A stretch of 64,000 nucleotides of DNA from Gossypium raimondii (lineage: Eukaryota; Streptophyta; Magnoliopsida; Malvales; Malvaceae): the NCBI RefSeq assembly GCF_025698545.1, contig NC_068566.1:44495192-44559191 (forward strand), in the 5' to 3' direction. Positions within the stretch are counted from its first letter, which is position 1. Each line of letters opens with the position of its first letter. The notes beneath the pieces were generated by a model, which was given only the letters and a program-made list of their open reading frames with translations, made no database searches and was not told the origin of the DNA. Made by a program: the position numbers and the translations under genes. Below, one piece after another: positions 23,353 through 35,553 of this stretch.

Positions 23353-25958
23353 TTATAGGCTCACTGCCGGTGCAGAAGAAGTTCGCCTAATCGGCAACTT
23401 CTCCTTCCACAGCTTCCAAGCATTCCTGACTTCATCCAACTCTGCATCGGGAATGCCTGTGTTAAAATCTAAATTTTCAACCCATTCTTCCCAGGGTGAT
23501 TTGGAAGGGTCCAAAAATTTTGAAACTTGCGGCAACATTACAGATTTGTAGAACTCATCAACTGCCTTGAGGATTTCTTTTGATTCAACCATCGTCAGCA
23601 TTTCAGGTCTTGTTACATTACCAGGCGCCTTTCTCAATATGAATGTGTTCCCCCTCAAAATTAGAACTTCAGATGGAGCAAGGGGAAGGACAACCCGTGA
23701 GAATTTGGCTAGCGATAATGTTAGAATATCTCTTGGGAGCAATTTGCGCTTCACAGCTACGGCAGTACCAACCATTTTGCGGATCTGGCACAATATACAG
23801 TATTTAATGTTATAAACTTTGTCAAACAGTTTGCAAAAAGTGCAGGCCACCCTAAGCTTTTGTTCTTTAAATTTCTTCTACACAATGAGGCAACCTTAAA
23901 TTGCAATTACTGCTTTTAACACTTGAGGAAAATAAGCTTAATTCTAATTATTTTTTTCTTTTTTTTTTTTTCAGAAACATACTGCAGTAACAATAACAGG
24001 AAATATAACATGGCAACAAACGGATGCTTTCTACTTTAATGATTTAAAAAGGTTACCTGATGTAGCATGAAAGACTCTCCCCATATGGAAATTTCAACGT
24101 AATCAAATCCCATTGAATTCTGCAGCTTTCCGCAAGAACAGTGAAAAATTTTTCGAAAGTGGGAACCTGTTATTCTATCTGTCTCGTCAGGTTCATGTAA
24201 CCATCTTGCTATAACTACCTTGGGACTTTGATCCTTCGAGCCATTACCCTGACTGTTACAAGAATCAACCACAGGTTCACCAAAACCACAAGACATTTCC
24301 TCATTATTTACTGTACTTGTTTCATCGATCCTTGTATCTTCCTCTACATCACTTTCCTCCATCTCGGAAGTTGATGAGCCATTATGAGATTTAGCTCTTG
24401 GTGGACGACCATTTCTGGCAGTTTGCCTAGGAGGAACTCGTCTTCTGTACTTGGCTCTTTGAGTATAATTATGGAAAGGGTGTTCACCCTAAAAAGTATC
24501 CACAATAAACAATAAGCAAGCAAATTCTAGCATAACTGAATCAGTAGACCTGAATGAGTATTAAACTAACCCCCGAAATCATAAGAAAAACACACCAGAA
24601 AATGGAATCATAGAACAATGAACTAAAGTAAACATGTTTAATATGAAGTAAAATCTTAATTGAGAAGGCAATTCTCCAGGTGAATTTTGAATTGCTCTCC
24701 ATTGAAAGAAAGCAAATAATAACATATGGCTTCATAAAAGGACAAAGATAAATGACATAATATAACTGATACCTCAAAACAGTTTAATATACTGTTGAAG
24801 TCTGATATATGATAATTAGTTTCAGCTTCAGTGAAGTGACTTTTTATTCCAATGATTTCAGCTGGTAGAAGGTAGGAATATTTCCGGAGATTACATTCCC
24901 TTCTAGGATCGAAACTCCTAAAAAAGGCGATGATACAGAAAAGAAAGGACACCCAGAAATGAAATATTTATGTAAAATACTGAAGCAAAAATCCAAATAA
25001 ACAAACTCAGGCTCTCACTTTTGTGAAGGTAATATACTGAAGACTCGGATATTGTCGGGAAGATAAGAGTTAACACATTTAGCCAGGGCAATGCCATTGG
25101 GGTCTTCCTTCCAAGCATCTTCAGGTATCTCCATTTTCAAGGAGATCATTGTTGCCAAAGAGTGAACCTAAAGTATCCATTGACAATAGAAGTTTTAGCA
25201 GCACCAACCTCACATCAAGCACATACAAAATAATAACAAGAAACTTACTCCTTTATCTGTTCGGCTGCTTCTGGCCCAAGCAATTTTGTGCAGATCACCA
25301 TAATTACTGTCACGGATTCCTCCAGCCTTGAAAATGGCAGTTTCCAGTTCATTTTCAATAGCTACATTGCCACATTGCAATCATTAGTATGTTCAGACCC
25401 CATACTAGATATGAAGGGAAAAAAAAACTGAAATGTAATGGCCTAGTGAGCACCTATAACACAATTAACAGCAACAAAAACAACAGCCAAAAATTGTGAT
25501 GAAATCATGAAAAGAAAATAATCCCCACTTCTAGGCTATGTAAAAAAAAAGGGAGAAAATTGACAATAATTTTTAAATAAACAGATATATTTAATTACAA
25601 TAGTGGAAGCTGCAACTTACTAGATAGCTCGTGTTCATCTCGCTGCAGTTGAAGACCTATAAATAAAGGGGGGAAAAACATTGGGTTTTGTTTATATAAT
25701 AATGAAAAAGAAGGGGAGGTTGAAGAAGGAGCTACCTCTGTAGTCGGTGCCAACGTAGCCGACCCGCATGACCACCTTTTTCTTGCGAAAAGGTTCCCAT
25801 TTGCAGGCGGAGAGAGGGAGAGGCAGCTCCTTTTCATCTACTACAGAGGACTGAGCAGTGCAAATGATTCGAAAAGGTGTTACTTTCAAAGGAGGCCTTG
25901 GCCTTGGAGTTTTCACCAGCCATGGAGCCAAGGATAGTCTCAGACAAGAAATGGCCAT
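23353..25958 (-). CDS. TruA-family tRNA pseudouridine synthase
   Basis: Seven coding exons: 25958-25736, 25656-25621, 25361-25249, 25167-25019, 24917-24773, 24488-24057 and 23784-23353. All phases agree, giving 509 residues. The enzyme isomerises uridine to pseudouridine in tRNA. The catalytic motif [12 protein letters not shown] spans the exon 3/4 junction, with catalytic Asp122. The [15 protein letters not shown] stretch of the N-terminal fold and the late HQIRKMVG motif (from about residue 365) are present. A basic, serine- and charge-rich insert occupies about 240-320 in exon 6, as in other eukaryotic TruA-like proteins. The first ~40 residues are basic and poor in acids, like an organelle transit peptide (inference). 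The start is the first ATG of exon 1. No disruption was seen. The target tRNA position cannot be assigned. Confidence 0.92.
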
Positions 25959-27270
25959 CGCCTTTGGCTGTGGCTATGGCTTTGGGGCTTTTCAGTTCGG
26001 TTACGTTTCGGGTCTAAGGCTCCAGAAACACCCAAAGACACTAACAAAGAACAAAAACAGCGGATATGGTTGCTTATTGGTAAAATCACTTTTCCAATCC
26101 CTCTTAATTTCAATATTGAGTAAATTGGTCTTATCAAAAAAAAAAATTGCAACAATTCAATTACTGTCAAATTTTTTTTGAATTTGAATGAAATCATGTA
26201 AATTTTGAAAATGAACAAGTAAAGAGAATTAATATTTTACCATACATAATATTAATTAATGTAATAATAAATTAAACTTTTAATATTTGCATATTTTATT
26301 AATTTGATTCTAATTCTAAAATAAAAATAAATTTTAAAAATCTAAAATAATAAAAGAATATAGAAAGAAACTTTAGCTTCAAATATATATATATAGATAA
26401 AATGTGTAAACTTTGAGCGCTAAATTTATTATTACATTAATTATTATGTAAACTTGATAAAAGAAAATTAATGTTGTAATTAATTATCCTTAGATGCTTA
26501 CATTCGAAATTCACAAAGATCAATTTATTTCCATCTTTTTAACAAGACCAATTTACTCGACATTAAAATTAAAAAAGATCGAAGAGCTTTTGTACCTTTC
26601 TTTTTTGTTTTTGTCGTAGTAATGGTAAAAAAATCGGCTTCGTTTACTTTTAAGTACCAATTCAGTAAATCTTACTAGGGTTAATTCCGCTAAACATATT
26701 CAAATTATCATTGAATTTTAAATTGGTTCTTAAGCTTTGAAATATTTCATTTAAACTATTTAAGAATCACGATACCAATTAGCTTTTCTGTCAACTGGAC
26801 TATCAATTTAGGGTGGGTTTGGATGGACGATTGGGTCCGGTGCGGTGCATTTAGTTTACTTTTTATCTCACGCTACAGTATAGCTACAGTGTCTAATCTC
26901 ACCACCATCGTTGTTTTTACACTAACCGCAGGTAAACGCACCGCCCATCCAAACTCACCCGTAGGTGTTTAATGTCTATTCAAATTATGGCATGAAACAT
27001 AACCCTATTTGCATATCGGGTGTCCTGCTAAGCTCGGTTTAAATCGAGTTTAGACAAAGACTCATTGTCTTTGGATTGTCTTGACCTAAAGCTTAGGCAA
27101 GAGTTTTTTTTCCCTCAAGATAGCACAAATTTAAATTTAATGATAAAAAAATATGAATATTAATATAAAATTAATATAATATTCATATTTTTTGGACCAT
27201 TTGACTCAAGTTGAGTTTGGAAATTTTCTAAAAAAATAGATTGTAGCTTAGCTCACTTCTTGGACATCTT
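25959..27270. other. Intergenic DNA downstream of the TruA 5' end
   Basis: Promoter side of the TruA gene, then AT-rich DNA with one compact inverted-repeat element at 26811-26960. Short open frames here overlap the TruA first exon on the other strand or random AT-rich sequence. No gene was recognised. Confidence 0.55.
26811..26960. mobile_element. Short MITE, 150 bp
   Basis: The termini are inverted: GGGTGGGTTTGGATGGACG at the left, and at the right the complement reads GGGTGAGTTTGGATGGGCG. Length, TIRs and lack of coding sequence fit a MITE. The target-site duplication is not clear (TA is possible), so the superfamily is not assigned. Confidence 0.7.
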
Positions 27271-27691
27271 TGTTGAGTAATGTTTCGTATTTTTCGGCTT
27301 TTCTTTTTTCAGTTAAACTCTGTTTTTAGTTTCCCACTTAAACTCTGATTAATGTAGGTTATTTTAATATTATTTGACCTATAAATTTAGCCTATAAATA
27401 GGCCCTTTTTTCACCCTAGAAAGATAACCCTTTACATATTTAGGTATTAGCTTTTATAAGCTTTCAGAAATTTTTGTGTTTACGTTTTGAAGGTTCTTAT
27501 TTCAGGTTTCGGAGTTTAGTTTTATCTCCATCTTTTGCACTTTTCGTTTTTGTCGTTTTAGTGAAATTATCTTTGCTCGTGATTTTTTATCCTTTTCAGA
27601 AGGGTTTTTCCACGTAAAATATTTGTGTTTGATCTTTTCAAATTCTTCGTTATTTTACTTGTTCATTACTTAACCGTATTTATCCCCAACA
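27271..27691 (+). repeat. Copia 5' LTR
   Basis: Starts TGTTGAGTAATG and ends CCCCAACA. A TATA-like box (cctataaatagg) lies at about 27394-27405. Pairs with 28676-29096. Confidence 0.88.
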
Positions 27692-27694
27692 AAC

Positions 27695-27710
27695 TGGTAT
27701 TAAAGCTAGT
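27695..27710 (+). other. Primer-binding site
   Basis: TGGTATTAAAGCTAG closely resembles the TGGTATCAGAGC primer-binding site complementary to initiator tRNA-Met, three bases after the 5' LTR. Confidence 0.8.
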
Positions 27711-27738
27711 TCGATTTCCACAATCAACTCGTTTAGAG

Positions 27739-28080
27739 ATGGCAACAACAAGGTTTGATTTTGATAATTTCAATGGCATCATAAATTTCAATTTGTGGCA
27801 AATTTGGATGGTGACAATTTTGTTCAGGGCGATCTTGAGAAAGTCCTTACAGAGAAGAATCTTGCAGACATGGATAATTCAGAATAAGATAGGTTAGATA
27901 AAAAGGCTCTATCTACGATTCAATTATGTCTAACAAATAATGTGTTTTAAGAGGTTTTGATGGAGAAAAAAACATTCACCTTATGGAAAAGGTTAGAAAC
28001 CCTTTACACGACAAAGTCTTTAGCTAACCGATTAGTGTTGAAACAAGTGAAAACTTCGACCTTAGGTCCAAGTGGATCCT
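27739..28080 (+). pseudogene. Copia gag remnant
   Basis: The ATG at 27739 opens MATTRFDFDNFNGIINFNLW, the classic Copia gag N-terminus. The frame stops at 27897. In another frame, words resembling LWKRLETLYTTKSLANRLVLK continue to about 28050. The middle and the zinc knuckle are missing, because the sequence passes straight into the protease region. Confidence 0.85.
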
Positions 28081-28450
28081 AGATTTGGGGTGTTCTTTCC
28101 ACATGTGTCCCAATAGAGACTCATTCTCCACGTATAGTTCAGTTGAAGGTGGAGTTGTGCGCATGGGGAATGGTTCATCCAATAAGGTAATCGATATTGG
28201 TACTGTTCAAATCAGGATGCAGAACGAGACAATTAGAACACTGTTAGATGTCAAGCATGTGCCTGACTTAAAGAAAAATCTCGTCTCCTTGGGAATTTTG
28301 GACTCGAAGGGTTGTAAAATTAACATCGAGTCAAACAACATTAATGTATCTCGTGGGGCTCTCGTTTTGATGAAAAGTAAAAAGATTGGCAATCTTGATG
28401 TTTTGGAAGGATCAACGGTGACTGGTGAAATAAGACGTCTCTCGTTTTGA
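28062..28450 (+). pseudogene. Copia protease / GAG-pre-integrase remnant
   Basis: An open frame reads SKWILDLGCSFHMCPNRDSF, matching the Copia protease region. The catalytic Asp-Ser-Gly appears as Asp-Leu-Gly, and the GAG-pre-integrase-like KHVPDLKKNLVSLG follows. The frame ends at 28448 and no integrase follows. The altered catalytic triplet and the truncation suggest an inactive copy. Confidence 0.85.
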
Positions 28451-28675
28451 TGAGAGGTTATCTTTTGGATGCAAGTTTTGAAAAGATAGGACATTGCGTT
28501 CGTGGAAATCAGACCCGAGTCAGTTTTGATTTGGCATTGCACAAGTCAAAGACTAGAAAACTTCCAGCTTCTAAACACAACTTCGACTCAATTAATGTCC
28601 TGCATAGTTCGAGATAAGCCCGTGGTAGGCTTTGACAAAGAAGGTGTTCTGAAAATACGAGTTAAGGTAGAGATT

Positions 28676-29096
28676 TGTGGAGTTATGTCTCGTATTTTTC
28701 AGCTTTTTTTCTCCCAATTAAACTATGTTTTTAGTTTCCTACTCAAACTTTGATTAGTGTAGATTATGTTAATATTATTTGACCTACAAATTTAGCCTAT
28801 AAATAGACCATTTTCCCTCCCTAGAAAAATAACCCATTACACATTTAGGTATTAGCTTTTACAAGCTTTTAAAGAATTTTGTGTTTACGTTTTGAGGATT
28901 TTTTTTTTGAGTTTTGGGGTTTAGTTTTTATCTCCATCTTTTTGTACTCTTCGTTTTTGCCGTTTTAGTGAAATTGTTTTTACCCGTGATTTTTATCCTC
29001 TTCAGAGGGGTTTTCCACGTAAAATATTCGTGTTCGATCTTTTCAATTTCTTCTTTATTTTACTTAATCGTTGTTTAACCGTGTTTATCCCTAACA
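28676..29096 (+). repeat. Copia 3' LTR
   Basis: Starts TGTGGAGTTATG and ends CCCTAACA. Same length as the 5' LTR, with scattered substitutions, including one in the third base of the terminal TGT(T/G). Confidence 0.88.
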
Positions 29097-29364
29097 ATCT
29101 CTAATGAAACATATTTAAAATATGTGGATTAAATTATAAATACACTTATATCTATTATATAGATAATTTGGATTCAATGTGTTAAAAATGATAATCAATG
29201 TCAATAAAATATAAGAGAGCTATTTCTTTTTATTTTTAATAATTTAGATCCCAACTGATCATGCACTAAGTAAATGTAATTGTACAAATATATTTATAAA
29301 TTGATGGATACATTTTAAATATCTTCCATTTCAAACTTAAACTAACATTTATTTAGTAGAAAGA

Positions 29365-30438
29365 AACACTAGTAGCTAGGATTTTCTGAACTGAAAAAAG
29401 CTTTGACTAAATCCCCTTGTGAGTTTAATGTAGCTCTACATAAATCTCTGGTAGGGGAGTATAATGATATATTGAGGCAAGAAGAACTTTTCAAGGCCCT
29501 TAGATCTAGATTCCAATGGATTATAGATGGCGATCACAACATAAGATTTTTCCATCTTACCACTATGATTCATAAAAACTCAAATAGAATTATGGGTTTG
29601 TTTGATGTTTTTGGGAATTAGGTTATGTCTAGAAATTAGTCCAGGATCATTTTATTAAGCTTTTCTCTACTTCTGAGGTTTTCTTAACGGGTTTTCGAGG
29701 GGTTCTAGTTTCCACTGGCCACACCTATCGGAGCCAAATATACAAATGCTTGGAATGGAAATTTCTTAGGTTGAGATAGCTAAAGCAATGTTGTTCTTTA
29801 AACCAAACAAAGCCACGAGCCCAAATGGACTGTATATTTTCTTTTACCGGTGTTATTAGCCTCAGGTTAAACATAAGGTTATTGACTTGATTTTTGAAGT
29901 TTTTAAGACCTCCTCTGTATCAGAAGCTTTAAATAAGACCTTGGCGACCTTCATACCTTGTGTAATACTGTCTACAAGTTTATTACTAAGATTATGATAA
30001 TGAGACTTAGACCCCTTCTTCACAAATTAATTTCCCCATTTCAAGGTAGTTTTGTCTCAAGCAAAAAAACCTTCAAATAATGCCATTATAGTTCAGCAAC
30101 TTATGCACTCCCTTAAAGAAGATGAAAGGGTTATTAAGTTGGATCTCAAGAAGGCTTATGACAAATTAGAGTAGAGTTTTGTGAGGAAAATGCTTCTCTT
30201 TTCCGGTTTCCCTATTAATTGGGTTAATCTTATCTTGAGTTATATTTCTACTACTTCTATAACCATCCTTTATGGCTCTCGAGGCATCAGGCAAAGAGAT
30301 CCCTTATCCCCATATATTTTTATTCTACGCATGGAATTCCTTAACCTTAAAACCATGTAGAATGTGGACTAAAAAATGTGGCTATTGATTCGTGCCTTTA
30401 AAAGCGGCCTTTGATTTCCATATCTCTTGTTTGCAGAT
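29365..30438 (+). pseudogene. LINE (non-LTR) pol pseudogene, segment 1
   Basis: 5'-truncated L1-type plant LINE: ORF1 and the endonuclease are missing. The linker reads FQWIIDGDHNIRFFHLTTMI (29513-29572), followed by RT words such as FKPNKATSPNG, LDLKKAYDKLE and GIRQRDPLSPYIF. An in-frame TAG replaces the usual Trp after YDKLE, and further frameshifts lie near 29620-29700 and 29940-30030. The segment ends inside the FADD box, at the GAT of 'tttgcagat' (30438). An LTR insertion begins there, and the frame resumes at 33514. Confidence 0.88.
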
Positions 30439-30830
30439 TTTTTTGGAAAAATCGATCTAAAAACCTATTTGGTTGCACAGCAGAAATTTAATTTTTTTTT
30501 TCTAAAAACTGATCTATTTATAATAATAAAATTTACCAAATTATTATATATGTTTTCGGCTTAGCGGTTCTGAACGATTATTGACTTTCAACCACCACAA
30601 TCTTCTCTGTTATTTTCAAGCCCTTGACTTACTCAAAGAGCATGTTCTAATTAACAAACTAATCGCACAATGGAAATTTTTTAATTTTTCAATAGGAAAA
30701 ATTAATACTCTCTATGAGAAATAAATCTAACTCGAGCTCTCATGAAAATCAAATTTATTTGAGAAAACAAATATCACTATTTTCTGACAAAGTAACTACG
30801 CTCAATGATGTGTCTTTTTTTTTTTTTACT

Positions 30831-30916
30831 TAGCTTATAGTCCCTATTTAAAGGGAAAATTCACAAGAATTCTTAGCTTATAGTCCCTATTTAAAGGGAA
30901 AATTCACAAGAATTCT
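30831..30916. repeat. 43 bp perfect tandem duplication
   Basis: Two head-to-tail identical copies, 30831-30873 and 30874-30916, each carrying a TTTAAA-type TATA-like core inside the LTR promoter region. Lack of divergence means the duplication is younger than the LTR. Confidence 0.95.
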
Positions 30917-30983
30917 ACTTAAACAAGAGGAGATAAAATAATAATAAATTAATAGAAAACATAAAGCCCCATTAGAACTATTA

Positions 30984-31915
30984 CAGTACGTTTGGTTCAC
31001 TGTAATGGAATATGGTTGTAATTGAATAGAGCTGTAATGGAATAGAACTGTAATAAGTAATTCAACTATTTGGTTGAATGAAATGGAATAGAACTGTAAT
31101 AGTATTCTTGTGTTTGGTTGAATGGAATGATGCTGTAATAGCATAAGGAAAAGAACTAAAATGACCAGAATAACCTTAGCAGAATTTTTTAGGTAGATGA
31201 TTATTGTTATTGTTATTAAATTTTAATAAGATTATTATTGAAAATAATTTAATAAAATAATAAATAATTTAACCATATTTTAACATAATTATTATTAAAT
31301 AAAATTTAATAAAAATATAATTTAATAACATTCGTAATATAATTATTATTATATGAATTAAAAAATCAAAATATATAATACTATAATCTACTTTATTATT
31401 TTTAAACGCAATATATATTTAATGTGCTAAAATATCATTATTGAAACAAATAATTTAATTATTCTACAATAATTGAATTGGTAGTAAAATATAATAATTA
31501 CATCTTTTAGCCCACTGAGATAATAAGAAAAATAATAATTGAATTGGTAGTAAAAAAAATCCTAAGCTACTATTTTCTTATTTAAATTAAATATTGATTA
31601 ATTATTTGTTAAGAAAAATAATAATTGAATTGGTAACAATTATTTTGGGATAAATGTGGATGAAATCTGGAGAAAAATTTTGGGGAGAAGAAAGTGGGCT
31701 ATTTTGGTCTCAAAATGTGAAAATATTGGTGTTGAATAGCAATTCAGAGCCCCCACCACTGAATACCTATTACAATTGCTGAGGGAATAGGGGTGTAATA
31801 GCAAAACTGTGGAATCAGTAAATGGTGAACCAAGCTATGAAATAGGGGTGTAATTACTGTAGCGCGCGTAATAGGCAAGGAATGGAATACCCATTCCCTC
31901 CAACCAAACGTGCTG
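30984..31915. mobile_element. PIF/Harbinger-type MITE (932 bp) inside the LTR
   Basis: Terminal inverted repeats CAGTACGTTTGGTT (left) and CAGCACGTTTGGTT (right, complement). They are flanked by a TTA on each side (30981-30983 and 31916-31918), the TWA target-site duplication of PIF/Harbinger elements. It contains no transposase. The small open frames are parts of the AT-rich interior. Confidence 0.8.
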
Positions 31916-33513
31916 TTAGGGTGGGCAGCGCACACCCTTTCTGGGTAACCCTGGGTGCTGCCCATCCTTTTTAAATAGGCTTACTGGGTTCATTCATGTA
32001 TTGTATATAATTATACATGTTATTCAATCTTTAAACCAACTCATATAAATTATCTAAAATAGCTAATTTTCATTCTCAACATATTATTTATTTATTAATT
32101 TAATTTAATTTAATTATTTCTCTCAATTAAATTATTTTCCCAATTCAATTCTAATTCCGTTAAAATCATGATAACGGTGCAAGACTAGAATCTATGAGTA
32201 GATAAATTTAATTTTCTCATTCTGTAAAACTGTGATGACTAATTAATTTAATTTTCACTTTGAACTTCAATTATTTAGTTACAAACAATCAAATAATAAT
32301 CCAAATAAATTAAATTAATTTCCAAGTCATCTCTTGTTCCTCGCGAGAAAATGCATTCCCTGTGAATAGTAATACATGCAATCTATTTCTCTGTTCTTTG
32401 TTTTCATTTATTCAATATATCAGTTCTAAATGTAGTTCATAAATGGTTATGTTGAGTTAGCGGAGAGACTGATTGGACATATATATTTAGGGCTCAAAAA
32501 ATTTGTAAATAAGTTGTAGCTATTCATTTATTAATTACAACATTATTGACTCATAGAGTCAATCCACTAAAATCCACTAAAAGTACCATTACTGAATCCT
32601 CTCTTATTATATGTCATTATGAAAACAACATATACTTTTTATTATCTAATGACATTATCATTAGTGTGTTATTCTTATAGGATATCATTTATCTCTTTGG
32701 GTTAAATTCGTTTACCCAATATGATCCTATTTTATCTCATGATAACCATCACATCTTTCTTTATGAAGAAGTCTATTACTAACACAGTAATAAAATCATT
32801 TGTCCTAAACAAATGACTGGTGGCCACGATTTTTTCATCAACCATGAATGCCAGTGAGATAATATATGTTACCCTTAATTGGGCTATGAATCCTACTTTT
32901 ATAAGTGAAGTTATGTCATACAAAAGTCATATACCCAACATACCAGCTTTCGACTCTATTACCAATTGAATTCAGGTTTTTAATATATCAAAGTATACAA
33001 GTTACATACATACAGACACTTACTCATGATTGAGGTAACGCCACAAGTGAATGAATCCATAAAATGGTCTGGGATAAATTCATATTAGGTCTTATCTACT
33101 GTATTGTCAGTCTAGACAATTATACTTATGTCTCTATCTTTCTGAAAGTCATTCGCTTTGATACCTAAGGCAATGTATCTCTCCAGTTGGACTTGATAGA
33201 CAATATAATAGTTCATTCAATCAATTTGCTCAATTTTTATTATTCAAACTATGAACTATTTAAATTATCTACTAATATAAGTTACCTTCTTACATCATTA
33301 TTTGACCACATGATGCGACTTGATATTAGTTAAACGTTAGGTAATCAGTGAACCAATATTAGCTTATACATTTTGCTTTTCAAGGAAAAATCGTTGAGAT
33401 ACTAATATACAAAATATAACAATCCAAAGAATGGAATTTTATTAATTAATCTGACCAAAAGGTTATAAGCATTAATGATGAAACAACTACACTAAAGTCA
33501 TAAGATCCCAACA

Positions 33514-34487
33514 AGATGATGTAATTCTGTTTGCTAAAACAAATAGGTGTACTATTGAGGCCATTAACAAAACCCTTCTTTTATTTATGGAAGAACCTAG
33601 ACAATACATTAATTTAACCAAGTCGAGAATTGTCTTCTCCTCTAATTGTGCCTCCGATATTAGAGATCGTATATGTAACTCTCTTAGAATAAGGGAAACT
33701 CTAGATTTAGGAAAATATTTGGGCTTCCCCATTCATTCTAAAAGAGTGATTTACGAGGATTATGAATTCAGCATTGATAAAGTTAGAAGCAAATTGAAAG
33801 CATGGAAAGCTAAAGTTCTCTCTCCTACATGTCGGCTTATCCTCATTCAGTTTACGATGGTTGTCATTTTAATTTATTTTATGCAATGTTAATTACTTTT
33901 GTTTAGTGTTTTCAATTAAATTGATCTCATTAATAGAAATTTCCTTTGGGGTAGAAGTGAGTTGGCTATGAAACTCCACTTGGTTAATTGGGAAACTGTA
34001 ACTCACCCTAAGACAAAGGTAGATTGGGTATCTGACGTGCTAAGCAGAAAAATTAAGCCTTCCTAGTAAAATTGAGTTGGAGAATACTCCAAGAAAAAGA
34101 AAGTCTCTAGGATAAAACTTTTACATCTAAACATTTACAAGACCCAAGGAACCTACAAGAAGTTAACACTTTGTGTTATGGAGTTCAATTTGAAAGATCA
34201 ACCCGATCCTTGCTTCAAATATCAAATGGGTAGTTCAGGATGGAAAAACAATTAATTTTTGGTATGATAATTGGTTAGGATTGGGATCGGTGAGGGAATT
34301 AATCCAAGGTTCACTTCATCTAGAGAAAGAAATTGGATGTTCAATCAAGTTAGAAATAAATGGGATGTATTTAGGCCTTAATGTATTTCCTTTTATCCCA
34401 AGGGAGTTAGTTGACATTTTTCTGAGTACTCTCGTACTTGACTCCTCCTTTAAAGGTGATATTGTATGCCAGGGACCAACGAGTAAT
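33514..34487 (+). pseudogene. LINE pol pseudogene, segment 2
   Basis: Resumes the RT in the middle of the FADD box (…DDVILFAKTNRCTIEA) and runs through the thumb: LDLGKYLGFPIHSKRVIYED and KVRSKLKAWKAKVLSPTCRL at about 33700-33835. It then passes into the WVVQDGKTINFWYDNWLG-type linker. Several frameshifts and stops are present (for example near 33890 and 34060). It ends at the TAAT at 34484-34487, where a second LTR was inserted. The frame resumes at 39568. Confidence 0.88.
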
Positions 34488-34754
34488 TGTAACACCCCTC
34501 ACCCATCCCGATTACTGGTATGAATGAGATATGCCATTAGACCACTTTCATGCCAAAATCTCGAATTTATTTAAAAATTGAATAAGAAAACATTTTTATA
34601 AAATCATAGAAAATAGATCAAATCAGTTTTAGAGTTTTGAAATCTTATTAAAATGATTTTGAATCAATTTTTAAGTGTTTAGAACCAAATTCGATTTTGG
34701 AGGGATTGTTTTTGACAAAATAGTGTTATAGAACCTACAGGGATACCTAGGCCT

Positions 34755-34915
34755 TAGGTACTGAACCCAAGTCCTTGTACTATTTAATTTAACATTCTAT
34801 TGGTTGGGCATGTGGTACCCTTATTAAGTACCGAACCTTAAGCACCTTGATGAAAGTTTGGCCCCATTTTTAGGCTAAAAACCAATACCTATACCATGGG
34901 TACTGAACCCAAGGT
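34755..34915. repeat. Short GGTACtGAACC-type repeats near the LTR end
   Basis: Degenerate copies of 'ggtactgaacc' and 'aagtaccgaacc' occur at about 34757, 34825 and 34898. They sit in the same relative place as the TATCGATA array in the LTR at 1-2332 (both within a few hundred bp of the LTR 3' end). Confidence 0.6.
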
Positions 34916-35064
34916 ATAGGGGACCAAAATTTTGAGTTATATACACTTAAAAATCAATCCAAAACACCTCACACCAAGAGCACCCATGATACATGCTTCA
35001 AAAAAGAACCATGTACAATTAGAATTTACATAAAATTTACTCAATTCAAGCCATTATCCAACAA

Positions 35065-35168
35065 ATAATTATGAACAATAATAGCAAAATAAGGCTATCA
35101 TAAAATCAGTCAAAGTATAATTATGAACAATAATAGCAAAATAAGGCTATCATAAAATCAGTCAAAGT
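35065..35168. repeat. 52 bp perfect tandem duplication
   Basis: Two identical head-to-tail copies, 35065-35116 and 35117-35168, inside the gypsy LTR. Confidence 0.95.
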
Positions 35169-35553
35169 AAGTTAATTGGCCAACTACTTAGAGCTTAGAA
35201 CAATTAGGCTATTTGCATGCATGCAAAGGAGGTTTTCATGCATTCATGAAGTATAACAAAATAATTAAGCCTTTTACAACTACATCACAACCAATGCTTC
35301 ACGTGCCAAATGGTATATTAAATAAGCATATTTACACATGCAAACGCCTAGGTACATGCCAAAATAAACAAATATGTCAATTTCATACTCTTGTTGTCTT
35401 GATGATAGTGTGATGTTCCAAAAGGAAATGTTGGCTTCAAGGATATGAAAGTGTAACCTATGCACAAAAACAACAACGTGAAAGCATATAATGCTTAGTA
35501 AGTTCAAATGGAATTCATTATACTTATCTTGTTTGGAGTTGAGCATACTAGGT

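Larger units (their letters stand above)
27271..29096 (+). mobile_element. Copia element with both LTRs and a large internal deletion
   Basis: Two LTRs of identical length (421 bp; 27271-27691 and 28676-29096) flank a 984 bp interior. The flanks are 'atctt' and 'atctc', a 4/5 match to a target-site duplication. A primer-binding site starts three bases after the 5' LTR. The interior keeps a gag N-terminus and a protease-like piece only. Integrase, reverse transcriptase and RNase H are absent, so the element is non-autonomous. The LTRs differ at many positions, so insertion is not recent. Confidence 0.88.
30441..33513 (-). mobile_element. Copia-like solo LTR inserted in the LINE
   Basis: Minus orientation: it starts TGTTGGGATCTTATGAC at 33513 and ends near 30441 (…TTTTCCAAAA, a mutated CCAACA). 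Flanking 'agat' occurs at 30435-30438 and 33514-33517, consistent with a short target-site duplication. Removing the 932 bp MITE inside leaves about 2.1 kb, close to the related plus-strand copy at 35554-37642. The two share blocks such as 'gataaaataggatcatattggg' in opposite orientation. No gag-pol was found, so it is best read as a solo LTR. The left border is approximate. Confidence 0.75.

Noticed and set aside
27625-27897. 90-codon gene starting at 27625
   Set aside because: The reading starts inside the 5' LTR; the supported start is the ATG at 27739, and the product is a gag remnant.
33487-33732. Minus-strand protein over LINE segment 2
   Set aside because: Antisense shadow of the reverse transcriptase frame.
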